Assembly (NCBI GenBank): GCA_020632755.1
Contig: JACKEY010000012.1
Coordinates: forward strand, 120,929 to 184,928
Length of the DNA: 64,000 nt
Reading direction: 5' to 3'
Source of the DNA: Alphaproteobacteria bacterium
GTDB lineage: Bacteria; Myxococcota_A; UBA796; UBA2385
How positions within the stretch are numbered: the stretch's first letter is position 1; every line of letters begins with the position of its first letter. Positions 1 through 9,740 of the stretch are shown here, piece after piece. The position numbers and the translations under genes were made by a program. The notes beneath the pieces were generated by a model, which was not told the origin of the DNA, did not search any database, and saw only the letters and a program-made list of their open reading frames with translations.

Positions 1-134
1 CTGATCGCCGGCAAGGGCCACGAGACCGAGCAGGTCGCCGGGGGCCGCAGCGTGCCCTTCGACGACCGGGCCGTCGCGGCCGAGGCGCTGGCCGACTGCC
101 TGCCGGCGGTGCCGACCGAGCTGCTGGAGCCGGT

Positions 135-138
<4 letters not shown>
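1..138 (+). CDS. murE: UDP-MurNAc-tripeptide synthetase MurE, C-terminal end (partial)
   Basis: Only the last 45 codons are in the window; the gene begins upstream. The fragment opens with LIAGKGHE, the conserved C-terminal motif of MurE ligases, and ends at TGA 136-138. MurE adds the third amino acid (usually meso-diaminopimelate) to UDP-MurNAc-L-Ala-D-Glu in the cytoplasm. The stop overlaps the GTG start of murF by 4 bp (GTGA), which implies translational coupling and a shared dcw operon. The DNPR-type specificity motif lies outside the window, so the added amino acid cannot be read here. Confidence 0.9.
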
Positions 139-1535
<1,397 letters not shown>

Positions 1536-1621
1536 TCCCCTCTCGCGGCCCCTCCTCTCCCCGGGGCCCGAACCTCCTCCGCTCTCCCTCCCTCCACCGC
1601 TTCCTTCCCCGCGATCCCGCG

Positions 1622-2731
1622 ATGCTCTACCACCTGCTGGTCCCGCTCGCCGACGAGCACCAGTTCTTCAACCTGTTCCGGTACATCAGCTTCCGGACGG
1701 CGTGGGGACTCGTGACGGCGCTGGCCATCGCCTACGTGCTCTACCCGCGGTTCATCGTCTGGATGCGCCAGCAGAAGATGAACCAGATCATCCGCGCGGA
1801 AGGCCCCCAGTCGCACATCGAGAACAAGGTCGGCACCCCGACCATGGGCGGCGTGGTCATGCTGATCGGCATCACGGTCAGCACGCTGCTGTGGGCGCGG
1901 CTCGACCAGCCGGTCGTCTGGATGGCCCTGTCCATCCTGCTGGTGCACGGGCTCATCGGCTTCATCGACGACTGGAAGAAGGTGATGCAGAAGTCCAGCG
2001 ACGGCCTGGCCGGGCGCTGGAAGCTGGTCGGCCAGTTCGGCAGCGGCGCCGTCGTGCTGGGCGCGGCCTACCACTTCGGCATCCTGCAGCCCGATCTGCA
2101 CCTGCCCTTCGTCAAGGACTGGGTCATCCGGTTCGACGAGCTGGTCCCGGCCGCCCCGTGGCTGGGTTGGATCTACGTGTTCTTCGGCATGTTCGTCATC
2201 AGCAGCTTCAGCAACGCGGTCAACCTGACCGACGGGCTGGACGGCCTGGCCATCGGCCCGGTCATGACCTCGGCCGGCACCCTGGCCGTGCTGGCCTACA
2301 TCGCCGGTAACGCCAACCTGTCGACCTACCTGTTCGTGCCCGGCATCGAGGGCGCCGGCGAGCTCACGGTGTTCTGCGCGGCCATCGTCGGCGCCGGGCT
2401 CGCCTTCCTGTGGTTCAACGCCTACCCCGCACAGATCTTCATGGGCGACGTGGGCAGCCTGGCGCTGGGCGGCGCGCTCGGTGTGCTCGGCGTCATCACC
2501 AAGCATGAGGTCCTGCTCGCGCTGGTCGGCGGCGTCTTCGTGCTCGAGAACGTCAGCGTGCTGCTGCAGGTCGCGAGCTTCAAGCTGACCGGCAAGCGCA
2601 TCTTCAAGATGGCCCCGCTGCACCACCACTACGAGAAGCTCGGGTGGAGCGAGCCCAAGATCATCGTGCGGTTCTGGATCATCAGCATCCTGCTGGCCCT
2701 GGTGGCCCTGACCACGCTGAAGGTGCGCTGA
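1622..2731 (+). CDS. mraY: Phospho-MurNAc-pentapeptide transferase MraY
   Basis: A 369-residue polytopic inner-membrane enzyme that moves phospho-MurNAc-pentapeptide onto undecaprenyl phosphate to make lipid I. The family signatures are present: GTPTMGG near residue 76, FIDDWKK near residue 117, NLTDGLDGLA near residue 201, and the C-terminal HHHYE metal-linked motif near residue 337. About ten hydrophobic segments are visible. The 86-bp gap to murF is pyrimidine-rich and no Shine-Dalgarno sequence is evident before ATG 1622, unlike ftsZ or boxB in the same window. The stop overlaps the murD ATG by one base. Confidence 0.95.
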   Translation: MLYHLLVPLADEHQFFNLFRYISFRTAWGLVTALAIAYVLYPRFIVWMRQQKMNQIIRAEGPQSHIENKVGTPTMGGVVMLIGITVSTLLWARLDQPVVWMALSILLVHGLIGFIDDWKKVMQKSSDGLAGRWKLVGQFGSGAVVLGAAYHFGILQPDLHLPFVKDWVIRFDELVPAAPWLGWIYVFFGMFVISSFSNAVNLTDGLDGLAIGPVMTSAGTLAVLAYIAGNANLSTYLFVPGIEGAGELTVFCAAIVGAGLAFLWFNAYPAQIFMGDVGSLALGGALGVLGVITKHEVLLALVGGVFVLENVSVLLQVASFKLTGKRIFKMAPLHHHYEKLGWSEPKIIVRFWIISILLALVALTTLKVR

Positions 2732-4080
2732 TGGTCGAAGAAGCCGCCAGCACCGCCGTCTCCGCCCTGCGCCCGGACGCCCTGGCCGGCCGCGCCGTGC
2801 TGGTCGTCGGCATGGCCCGCTCGGGGCGGGCCGCCGCCGCGCTGGCCCACGCCCTGGGCGCGTCGGTCACGACGACCGATCTGCGCGAGGTCGACCCGGT
2901 CCCGGGCTGCCGCGCGGTGCACGGGCGCCACGACGAAGCCGACTTCCTGGGCGCCGACCTGGTGATCGTGTCGCCGGGGGTGCCGGCGCGGGCGCCGCTG
3001 CTGCGGGCGGCCGTGGACGCCGGCGTGACCGTCGTCGGAGAGCTGGGCTGGGCGGCGGGCCTGCTGGCGGACCTGCCCACCGCGGCGGTCACCGGCACGA
3101 ACGGCAAGTCCAGCACGGTGCACTTCCTGGGGCGGCTGCTGGCCGCGGCCGGCCGGCGCCCCTTCGTCGGCGGCAACCTGGGCACGCCGCTGTCCACCCT
3201 GGCGCTGGCGCGGCTGCGCGGCGAGCAGGCCGACGTGGACTGCCTGGTGCTGGAAGTCAGCAGCTACCAGCTCGAGCTGCCCGGCGACCTGCGCCCCGCG
3301 GCCGCGGCCGTGCTCAACCTGACGCCGGACCACCTGGCGCGCCACGGCGACATGGCCGGCTACGCGGCGGCCAAGCGGGTGCTGGTGGAGCGCACCGACG
3401 TCGCCTGGCTCGCCGCCGACGGCGGGTGGGTCGAGGGCATGGCCGCGGGGCCGAGGGCGGGCGAGGTCCGCTGGCTCGGTCGCCAGCCCGGCGTGACGTG
3501 GACGGAGGAGGCGCTGACCTTCGCCGACGAGGCGACCGTCGGGCTGACCGGCCTGTCGGTGCTCGGTCCGCACAACCGCGCCAACGTGGCCGCGGCCTGC
3601 GCGCTGGCGCGTGCGCTCGGTGTGGACGCTGCCGACCTCGACCCGAGCGTGCTCACCGCCCTTCCGCACCGGCTGCAGGTCGTGGCCGAGCGCGACGGCC
3701 GGCGGTGGATCGACGACAGCAAGGCCACCAACGTGGACGCCGCCCTGGTCGGCATCCGCGGAGTGCCCGGCCCCCAGATCGTGCTGCTGGGCGGCCAAGG
3801 CAAGGACGGCGCCGACTACGGGGCGCTGCTCCCCGCCCTGGACCGCGCCCGCGCCGTCGTGTGCTTCGGTGCGAGCGGCCCCGAGATCCACGCCGCCGTC
3901 GGCGGGATCCTGGCTGAGTCGCTGGCCGAAGCCGTCGACCTGGCGCGCATCCTCGCCCTGCCGGGCGACAGCATCCTGCTCTCGCCCGCCTGCGCGAGCT
4001 TCGACGAATTCTCCGACTTCGAGGCCCGCGGCCGCGCCTTCGCCGCGTGGGCCGCACAGACCCCCGGGGGTCCAAAGTGA
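2731..4080 (+). CDS. murD: UDP-MurNAc-L-alanine:D-glutamate ligase MurD
   Basis: A 449-residue Mur ligase that adds D-glutamate to UDP-MurNAc-L-Ala. An N-terminal Rossmann-like domain (VVGMARSGRAAA) precedes the P-loop GTNGKSST at about residues 122-129. LNLTPDHLARH and the DDSKATN motif of the C-terminal domain follow. ATG 2731 was chosen because it overlaps the mraY TGA by one base and leaves the normal MurD length; an in-frame start further upstream would lie inside mraY. Its own stop overlaps the ftsW GTG (GTGA). Confidence 0.95.
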   Translation: MVEEAASTAVSALRPDALAGRAVLVVGMARSGRAAAALAHALGASVTTTDLREVDPVPGCRAVHGRHDEADFLGADLVIVSPGVPARAPLLRAAVDAGVTVVGELGWAAGLLADLPTAAVTGTNGKSSTVHFLGRLLAAAGRRPFVGGNLGTPLSTLALARLRGEQADVDCLVLEVSSYQLELPGDLRPAAAAVLNLTPDHLARHGDMAGYAAAKRVLVERTDVAWLAADGGWVEGMAAGPRAGEVRWLGRQPGVTWTEEALTFADEATVGLTGLSVLGPHNRANVAAACALARALGVDAADLDPSVLTALPHRLQVVAERDGRRWIDDSKATNVDAALVGIRGVPGPQIVLLGGQGKDGADYGALLPALDRARAVVCFGASGPEIHAAVGGILAESLAEAVDLARILALPGDSILLSPACASFDEFSDFEARGRAFAAWAAQTPGGPK

Positions 4081-5270
4081 ACCGCCGCCTGGACCTGTGG
4101 CTGATGGCCACCGTCGCGGCCCTGATCGGCATCGGCCTGGTCATGGTCTTCTCCGCCAGTGCCGTCGTCGCGGGCGACGGCGGAGACCCGACGCACTTCT
4201 TCACCCGCCAGGGCATCGCCGTGGTCATGGGGCTGGTGCTCTGCGCCGTCACCGCCGTGACGCCGCTGGCCACCATCCGCCGCTGGCGCCTGGCCGCCTA
4301 TGTCGCCTGTGGCGTCGCGCTGCTGCTGGTCTTCGTGCCAGGCATCCAGCACAAGGCCAACGGCGCGGCCCGCTGGCTGGGCTTCGGCAGCCTGCACATC
4401 CAGCCGTCCGAGTTCACCAAGATCGTCGTGCTGGTCTACCTGGCCGACTTCCTGGACCGCTGGCGTGGCTACCTGGGAGAACCCAAGGTGCTGCTGCGCG
4501 CCGTCGTGATCCCGGTGCCGGCGCTGCTCCTCATCCTGCCCGAGCCGGACTTCGGCACGACCGCCATCCTGGCCGGCCTGTGCGGCATCATGCTGTTCGT
4601 CGCCGGCATGCGGCTCACCCACATCGGCGCCCTGGCCGGTGTCGGCGCCGCCGTCGGCGTGCCCGTGATGATCGCGGAGGCCTACCGCATCGAGCGGCTG
4701 ACCAGCTTCCGCGACCCGTGGGCCGTGGCGGACGGCGCCGGCTACCACACCATCCAGAGCTGGGTGGCCATGCACAGCGGCGGCTGGTTCGGCCAGGGGC
4801 TGGGCAACTCGATGGCCAAGCTCTACTTCCTGCCGGAACCGTGGACCGACTACATCGGCGCCGTCATCGCCGAGGAGCTCGGCTGGCTGCGGCTGATGGC
4901 CATCGTCCTGCTGTTCGCCGTGCTGGTGTGGCGCGGCCTGACCATCGCCCGCAACGCGCGCGATCCCTTCGGCATGTTCCTGGCCAGCACGCTCACCGCG
5001 ATGATCGGCCTGAACGCCTTCTTCAACCTGGCCGTCATCATGGGCCTGGTGCCGCCCAAGGGCCTGGTGCTGCCCTTCATCAGCTACGGCGCCAGCGCGA
5101 TGATCGCGAACCTGTGGGCCGTCGGCCTGCTGCTGTCCATCTCGGCCGAGGCCGAGGCCGGCCCGGTGGCGCAGACCGCCGCGCCGGCCGAGGGCTGGCC
5201 CTACCGGCACGAGGTCGGGTCCACCGCGACCGGCCAGGGCTTCGGGGCCGGCTTCGGACGGAGGCGGTGA
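4077..5270 (+). CDS. ftsW: Peptidoglycan glycosyltransferase / division protein FtsW
   Basis: A 397-residue SEDS-family membrane protein that polymerises lipid II at the septum with its partner transpeptidase. About ten transmembrane segments are visible. SEDS signatures include HKANGAARWL followed by QPSEFTKI, LPEPDFGTT, and PFISYGASA near the C-terminus. The GTG start at 4077 overlaps the murD stop. The last residues form a short arginine-rich cytoplasmic tail. FtsW is preferred over RodA by its place in the dcw operon. murG normally follows ftsW, but here murC follows directly, with the murC ATG overlapping the ftsW stop. Confidence 0.93.
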   Translation: MNRRLDLWLMATVAALIGIGLVMVFSASAVVAGDGGDPTHFFTRQGIAVVMGLVLCAVTAVTPLATIRRWRLAAYVACGVALLLVFVPGIQHKANGAARWLGFGSLHIQPSEFTKIVVLVYLADFLDRWRGYLGEPKVLLRAVVIPVPALLLILPEPDFGTTAILAGLCGIMLFVAGMRLTHIGALAGVGAAVGVPVMIAEAYRIERLTSFRDPWAVADGAGYHTIQSWVAMHSGGWFGQGLGNSMAKLYFLPEPWTDYIGAVIAEELGWLRLMAIVLLFAVLVWRGLTIARNARDPFGMFLASTLTAMIGLNAFFNLAVIMGLVPPKGLVLPFISYGASAMIANLWAVGLLLSISAEAEAGPVAQTAAPAEGWPYRHEVGSTATGQGFGAGFGRRR

Positions 5271-6682
5271 TGTTCCGCGGAAAGGTCCAGCGCATCCACT
5301 TCGTCGGCATCGGCGGCACCGGCATGTGCGGCATCGCCGAGGTGCTGCTGAACATGGGCTTCCAGGTCACCGGCAGCGACATGCGCGAGAGCGCCACCGT
5401 ACAGCGCCTGCGCGGCCTGGGCGGCGTGATCCACGTCGGCCACGCGGCCGAGCACGTCGCCGGCGCCGACGTCGTCGTGAAGTCCACGGCGGTGCCCCCG
5501 CACAACGTCGAGATCAAGGCCGCCGACGCCGCCCACGTGCCCGTCATCCCGCGCGCCGAGATGCTCGCCGAGCTGATGCGCATGAAGTACGGCCTGGCCG
5601 TCGCCGGCACCCACGGCAAGACGACGACCACGTCGATGCTGGCGGCCTGCCTGGGCACGGCCGGCCTCGACCCGACCATCGTCATCGGCGGCCGCCTGGA
5701 CCGGATCGGCAGCACCGCCCGGCTTGGCGCCGGCGAGTTCATGGTGGCCGAGGCCGACGAGAGCGACGGCAGCTTCATGCTGCTGGCGCCGACCGTCGCC
5801 GTCATCACCAGCATCGACCCCGAGCACATGGAGCACTGGGGCACGATGGACGCCCTGCTCGACGGCTTCGCGGCCTTCGCCGGCAAGGTGCCCTTCTTCG
5901 GCTTCGCCGCCCTGTGCCTGGACCACGAGAACGTCCAGGCCCTGCTGCCGCGGCTGCGGCGGCGGGTGGTCACCTACGGGCTCGACGCCCAGGCCGAGGT
6001 GCGCGCCGTCGATCTGCAGCAGCGCGGGCTCGAGAGCACCTTCACCGTGGTGCACGGCGGCGAGCCTCTGGGCCGCCTGCGCCTGCACATGCCCGGCGTG
6101 CACAACGTGCACAACGCCCTGGCCGCCACGGCCGTCAGCCTGGACCTGGGCGTGCCCTTCGCCCGCATCCAGGAAGCCCTCGACGGCTTCACCGGCGTCG
6201 ACCGCCGGTTCAGCATCCGGGCGGAAGTGCCGGCCGGCAACGCCGACCCCATCACGATCATCGACGACTACGGGCACCACCCCGCCGAGATCCGCGCCAC
6301 CCTGACGGCGGCGGCCGGCGCCTGGCCGCACCGGCGCATCGTCGCGGTGTTCCAGCCCCACCGCTACACGCGCGTGCGCGACCTGTTCCGCGACTTCGCC
6401 CGCTGCTTCAACAGCGCCACCCACGTGGTCGTCTGCCCGGTCTACCGGGCCGGCGAAGCGCCCATCGACGGCATCGACCAGCACAGCATCGCCGCGGCGC
6501 TCGGCGAGCACGGCCACCGCAGCGTCTCCGCCGTCGACGACCTGGACGCCGCGGTCGACCACCTGGCCGGCATCGTCCAGCCCGGCGACGTGGTGATCAC
6601 CCTGGGTGCCGGCGACGTGAACCGGGTCTGCGGCGAGCTCGCGGCCCGACTGCCGGGCGCGGCGGGACCGACCGATGGCTGA
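5270..6682 (+). CDS. murC: UDP-N-acetylmuramate:L-alanine ligase MurC
   Basis: A 470-residue Mur ligase that attaches L-alanine to UDP-MurNAc. It opens with VHFVGIGG-type sequence (IHFVGIGGTGMCG), the UDP-sugar binding loop of MurC. The ATP motif GTHGKTTTTS lies near residue 113, AEADESDGSF near residue 160, and DDYGHHPAEI near residue 330, all MurC-specific. ATG 5270 overlaps the ftsW stop by one base. The 3' end overlaps the downstream MurB-like gene by 8 bp. Length and motifs are normal, so activity is expected. Confidence 0.95.
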   Translation: MFRGKVQRIHFVGIGGTGMCGIAEVLLNMGFQVTGSDMRESATVQRLRGLGGVIHVGHAAEHVAGADVVVKSTAVPPHNVEIKAADAAHVPVIPRAEMLAELMRMKYGLAVAGTHGKTTTTSMLAACLGTAGLDPTIVIGGRLDRIGSTARLGAGEFMVAEADESDGSFMLLAPTVAVITSIDPEHMEHWGTMDALLDGFAAFAGKVPFFGFAALCLDHENVQALLPRLRRRVVTYGLDAQAEVRAVDLQQRGLESTFTVVHGGEPLGRLRLHMPGVHNVHNALAATAVSLDLGVPFARIQEALDGFTGVDRRFSIRAEVPAGNADPITIIDDYGHHPAEIRATLTAAAGAWPHRRIVAVFQPHRYTRVRDLFRDFARCFNSATHVVVCPVYRAGEAPIDGIDQHSIAAALGEHGHRSVSAVDDLDAAVDHLAGIVQPGDVVITLGAGDVNRVCGELAARLPGAAGPTDG

Positions 6683-7643
6683 GGACGCCCGGGACCTGCG
6701 CCGGCGCGCCCAGGCAGACCCCGACGCAGCCGCCGACGAGCTCTGCGCCGCCCTGGCCGAGACGCCCGGCGTGGCGCTGCGCCGGCAGGAAGACCTGGGC
6801 GGTCACCTGCCGCTGCGGGTCGGCGGGCCCTGCGACGTGTGGGCCGTGGTCGAGGACGTCGAAGCACTGGCCGCGACCCTGGCGGCCGCCCGCAGCGGCG
6901 GCATGACCTGGCGCCTGTGCTGGCCCTTCGAAGAGCTGGTCGTGCGCGACGGCGGCCTGCGCGGGCTGGTCGTACGGCCCGGCCAGGGCTTCGAGCACAG
7001 CCACCTGCAGGCCGAGGACGAACACGGCCCGGCCCGGCTGGTCCTGGGCAGCGCCGCGCCCTGGGCGACGGCGTCCGCCGCGCGGGCCCGGGCGCAGCAC
7101 CTGGCTCCCGAAGCCGACGCCCTGCGGGGACCGCTGTCCGAGGTCGGGCGCTGGCCCGGCTGCCCCGGGGGGCTGTTCGCGCATGGGGACATCTCGGGCC
7201 TCGAGGGTCTGGTGAGCGCCGTGACCTGGCGCAAGGGACGCCGCACCGAGCGGGTCGTCGTGCCCGCGGCCGGCGTGCCGGCGCCGCTCCCGGCCAGCGC
7301 GGTGCTGCTGTCCGTCGAGATCCCCCTGTCCTGGCAGGCCGGCAGCCGGCGCCTGCGCACCCGTCATCGTCCCCCCGCGCCCGGCACCCTGTTCGCCGAC
7401 GACCCGCCGGTACGCGCCGCCGAGCAGCTGAAGCTCGCTGGCCTGCTCGGGACCCGCATGCGCGCCTGGTGCCTGGCCCCCGAGCGCCCCGGCGTCGTGG
7501 TGAACCAGGACCGCGACGTGGCCACCGCCCACGACCTGCTGCTGCTGGCCAAGGGCGCCCGCGAGCACGTCAACCGCCACCGCGGCGCCCTCCTCGACAC
7601 CCGCCTCGACGTCATCGGCGTCGCCGGCAGCCGCCGGCGCTGA
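6675..7643 (+). CDS. MurB-like protein with degenerate FAD and catalytic motifs
   Basis: At 322 residues, its place in the operon and its overall layout match UDP-N-acetylenolpyruvoylglucosamine reductase. RVGGPCDVW (residues 48-56) matches the N-terminal LRIGGPAD motif, GLEGLVSAV (175-183) recalls the substrate domain, and the C-terminal region with VVVNQ...ATAHDLL follows the family pattern. However, the GGGSN flavin loop expected near residue 80 reads LCWPFEELV, the catalytic serine in the GS-x-FKNP motif is threonine (PGTLFADDP, 236-244), and the final catalytic glutamate in LxxEVxxIG is replaced (LDTRLDVIG, 307-315). It may be a non-enzymatic paralogue or a strongly divergent reductase. 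A genuine murB could lie elsewhere in the genome. Confidence 0.7.
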   Translation: MAEDARDLRRRAQADPDAAADELCAALAETPGVALRRQEDLGGHLPLRVGGPCDVWAVVEDVEALAATLAAARSGGMTWRLCWPFEELVVRDGGLRGLVVRPGQGFEHSHLQAEDEHGPARLVLGSAAPWATASAARARAQHLAPEADALRGPLSEVGRWPGCPGGLFAHGDISGLEGLVSAVTWRKGRRTERVVVPAAGVPAPLPASAVLLSVEIPLSWQAGSRRLRTRHRPPAPGTLFADDPPVRAAEQLKLAGLLGTRMRAWCLAPERPGVVVNQDRDVATAHDLLLLAKGAREHVNRHRGALLDTRLDVIGVAGSRRR

Positions 7644-7667
7644 GCCTGCCCGTCCCTCGGAGCCCCC

Positions 7668-8609
7668 ATGGCCCTCTCCCTTCATCCGCCCCAGCGCGAC
7701 ACCGCCAGCGCCCGCATCGCCGTCCTGATGGGCGGCCCCTCCACCGAGCGCGAGGTCTCGCTCAAGTCCGGCAAGGCCGTGCTGCAGGCCTTGCTCGACC
7801 GCGGCTGGGACGCCGTCGGCATCGACGTGGGCCCCGACCTGGCCGAGCGCCTGCACGCCGAACGCGCCGAGGTCGCCTGGATCGCCCTGCACGGGGCGAT
7901 CGGCGAGGACGGCTGTGTCCAGGGCCTGCTCGAGGTGCTGCGCATCCCCTACACGGGCAGCCCGGTGCGCGGGTCGGCCGTCGCGATGGACAAGATCGCC
8001 ACCAAGCGGGCGCTCGCCGGCCAGGGCCTGAACCTGCCGGCCGACATGGTCTGGATCCCGGGCGAGCCCTACCCCGAGCACGCCGCTCCGGACTGCGTCG
8101 TGAAGGTGCCCCAGGGCGGGAGCACCATCGGCACCTGGGTCTGCCGCAACAGCGCCGAGTTCGAGGCGGCCCTGGTCCAGGCCGAGGCGATGGGCGATCG
8201 CGTGCTGCTCGAGCAGTTCGTCGCCGGCGAGGAGATCACGGTCGCCGTGCTCGACGGCCAGCCCCTGCCGGTGGTCGCGATCCGCCCGGACAGCGGCTTC
8301 TTCGACTTCGAGGCCAAGTACACCAAGGGCCGCACCCAGTACCTGGTGCCCGCTCCCCTGCCCGAGGAGACCGCCCGGACCGCCCAGGAACACGCCCGCC
8401 GCGCCTACGAGACCCTGGGACTGGCCGGCGTCGCGCGGGCGGACTTCATCGTCGACGGCGACGGCCGCCCGTGGTTCCTCGAGGTCAACACCAGCCCCGG
8501 CTTCACGGCCACCAGCCTGAGCCCGATGGCGGCCGGCGCCGTCGGCCTGAGCTTCGAGGATCTGGTCGATCACCTCGCGCGCACCGCGCGGCTGCACGTG
8601 CACCCCTGA
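7668..8609 (+). CDS. ddl: D-alanine:D-alanine ligase
   Basis: A 313-residue ATP-grasp enzyme that makes the D-Ala-D-Ala dipeptide used by MurF. Motifs in order are GGPSTEREVSLKSG near the N-terminus, LHGAIGEDG near residue 75, KVPQGGSTIG near residue 146 (ATP-grasp loop), and EVNTSPGF near residue 273 (Mg-binding). ATG 7668 is preceded by a GGAG element about 7 bases upstream. The length matches DdlB-type enzymes encoded in dcw clusters. The gene lies 24 bp after the MurB-like gene and probably shares its transcript. Confidence 0.95.
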   Translation: MALSLHPPQRDTASARIAVLMGGPSTEREVSLKSGKAVLQALLDRGWDAVGIDVGPDLAERLHAERAEVAWIALHGAIGEDGCVQGLLEVLRIPYTGSPVRGSAVAMDKIATKRALAGQGLNLPADMVWIPGEPYPEHAAPDCVVKVPQGGSTIGTWVCRNSAEFEAALVQAEAMGDRVLLEQFVAGEEITVAVLDGQPLPVVAIRPDSGFFDFEAKYTKGRTQYLVPAPLPEETARTAQEHARRAYETLGLAGVARADFIVDGDGRPWFLEVNTSPGFTATSLSPMAAGAVGLSFEDLVDHLARTARLHVHP

Positions 8610-8707
8610 GCACCCGGCCGTGTGCAGGCGGCGCCCGCCGCTGAGGTGACGTGATCGCAGCCACTTGCGTCGGCCTTGCCGACCCGGTGGAAACCTTGGG
8701 TCTTGGC

Positions 8708-8736
8708 TTGTCAAGGCTGCTCCGACGCGGTAACGT
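8708..8736 (+). promoter_or_regulatory. Candidate sigma-70-type promoter for ftsQ (and ftsZ)
   Basis: TTGTCA (8708-8713) and TAACGT (8731-8736) are separated by exactly 17 bp in the 249-bp gap between ddl and ftsQ, the longest gap in the dcw cluster before ftsZ. A small perfect hairpin (GTCGGC-CTT-GCCGAC, 8669-8683) lies just upstream. This would let ftsQ and ftsZ be transcribed independently of the mur genes. The match is by eye only. Confidence 0.4.
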
Positions 8737-8858
8737 TGGCCATCCCTCGACCCCCCTTCCTCGTCGATGGGCTGGACCGATCCCCCCGGTCCCGGCGCAC
8801 TCCCCCCGCGCCTCCCTGCTGAACCTCCCGCCCCGCGCTCCCCGCGCCTTCGGCTGCC

Positions 8859-9620
8859 GTGAACTCCCTGGTCCCCCGCCCCCCGTCCCTGTGGACGCGT
8901 GCCCTCCGCGTGATCGGCGCGGGTGTGCTCGGCGCCGTCGTCGTGACGGCCGGCGGACTGGCGGTGAACCATGTGCAGCAGGACCCGTCCTTCCGCGTCG
9001 AAGCGGTGGAGATCGTGGGGAACCAGCGGGCGTCGGTGGCCCAGCTGCGCCACCTGGCCGACGTCGCGCCGGAAGCGCACCTCGGCACGGTGCAGCTCGA
9101 CCACGTCCGCCGCGGCGTCGAGCGCCACCCCTGGGTGCGCCAGGCCACGGTGTCCCGGGCCTTCCCGTCCACCCTGCGGATCGAGGTCGTCGAGCACCAG
9201 CCCGTCCTGCTGCTGTCCCTCGACCAGCTCTGGTACCTCGACGCCGACGGGCGCCCGATCAAGCGCGCCGAGGCCGACGACCTGGACTACCCGGTCATCA
9301 CCGGCCTGTCCCCGGCCCTCGCCGATCAGCGTCCCGAGCTCGCCGCCGCGGTCGTCGCGGGCGCCCTGCGCGTCCTGGCCGCCTGTGACGGCCACCCGGT
9401 CTACGCCGACGACATCTCCGAGATCCACCACGACCCGACCAAGGGCTACGAGCTGGTGCTGCGCAGCGGCACCCGCCTGATTCTGGGCAGCGGCTCGCCC
9501 CAGGCGCCGTTCACCCGGCTGCAGCGCATGGTCGAGCTCGGGCTGGACCTCGACACGCCCCAGCGCATCGACCTCGACATCGAGTCGGTCGCGGTGGCGA
9601 CCCCCCTCCCCCCGGCCTGA
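8859..9620 (+). CDS. ftsQ: Cell division protein FtsQ (POTRA-type)
   Basis: A 253-residue bitopic inner-membrane protein of the divisome. A short basic cytoplasmic N-terminus is followed by one transmembrane helix (about residues 16-36), then a POTRA domain beginning FRVEAVEIVGN (about 45-113), with HPWVRQATVSR and LRIEVVEHQP typical of FtsQ/DivIB. FtsQ bridges FtsB/FtsL and early division proteins. GTG 8859 is the most plausible start because it places the charged residues just before the helix. ftsA, which usually follows ftsQ, is absent; ftsZ comes next after 120 bp of CT-rich sequence. Confidence 0.88.
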   Translation: MNSLVPRPPSLWTRALRVIGAGVLGAVVVTAGGLAVNHVQQDPSFRVEAVEIVGNQRASVAQLRHLADVAPEAHLGTVQLDHVRRGVERHPWVRQATVSRAFPSTLRIEVVEHQPVLLLSLDQLWYLDADGRPIKRAEADDLDYPVITGLSPALADQRPELAAAVVAGALRVLAACDGHPVYADDISEIHHDPTKGYELVLRSGTRLILGSGSPQAPFTRLQRMVELGLDLDTPQRIDLDIESVAVATPLPPA

Positions 9621-9740
9621 GCCCCCTCCGGGCGCCGGCCGCATCCCTCCTCTCTCTCCTTCCTTCTCTCTCTCGACCCCGGCTCGAGCTCGCATCGACC
9701 CCCGCTGCCCGCGGTCACAGGGCGCCCTCGGAGGACAACC

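Noticed and set aside
8610..8707. A strong terminator right after ddl
   Set aside because: The GC-rich inverted repeat at about 8628-8641 would need a two-base loop, so it cannot form well as drawn. No confident call was made.
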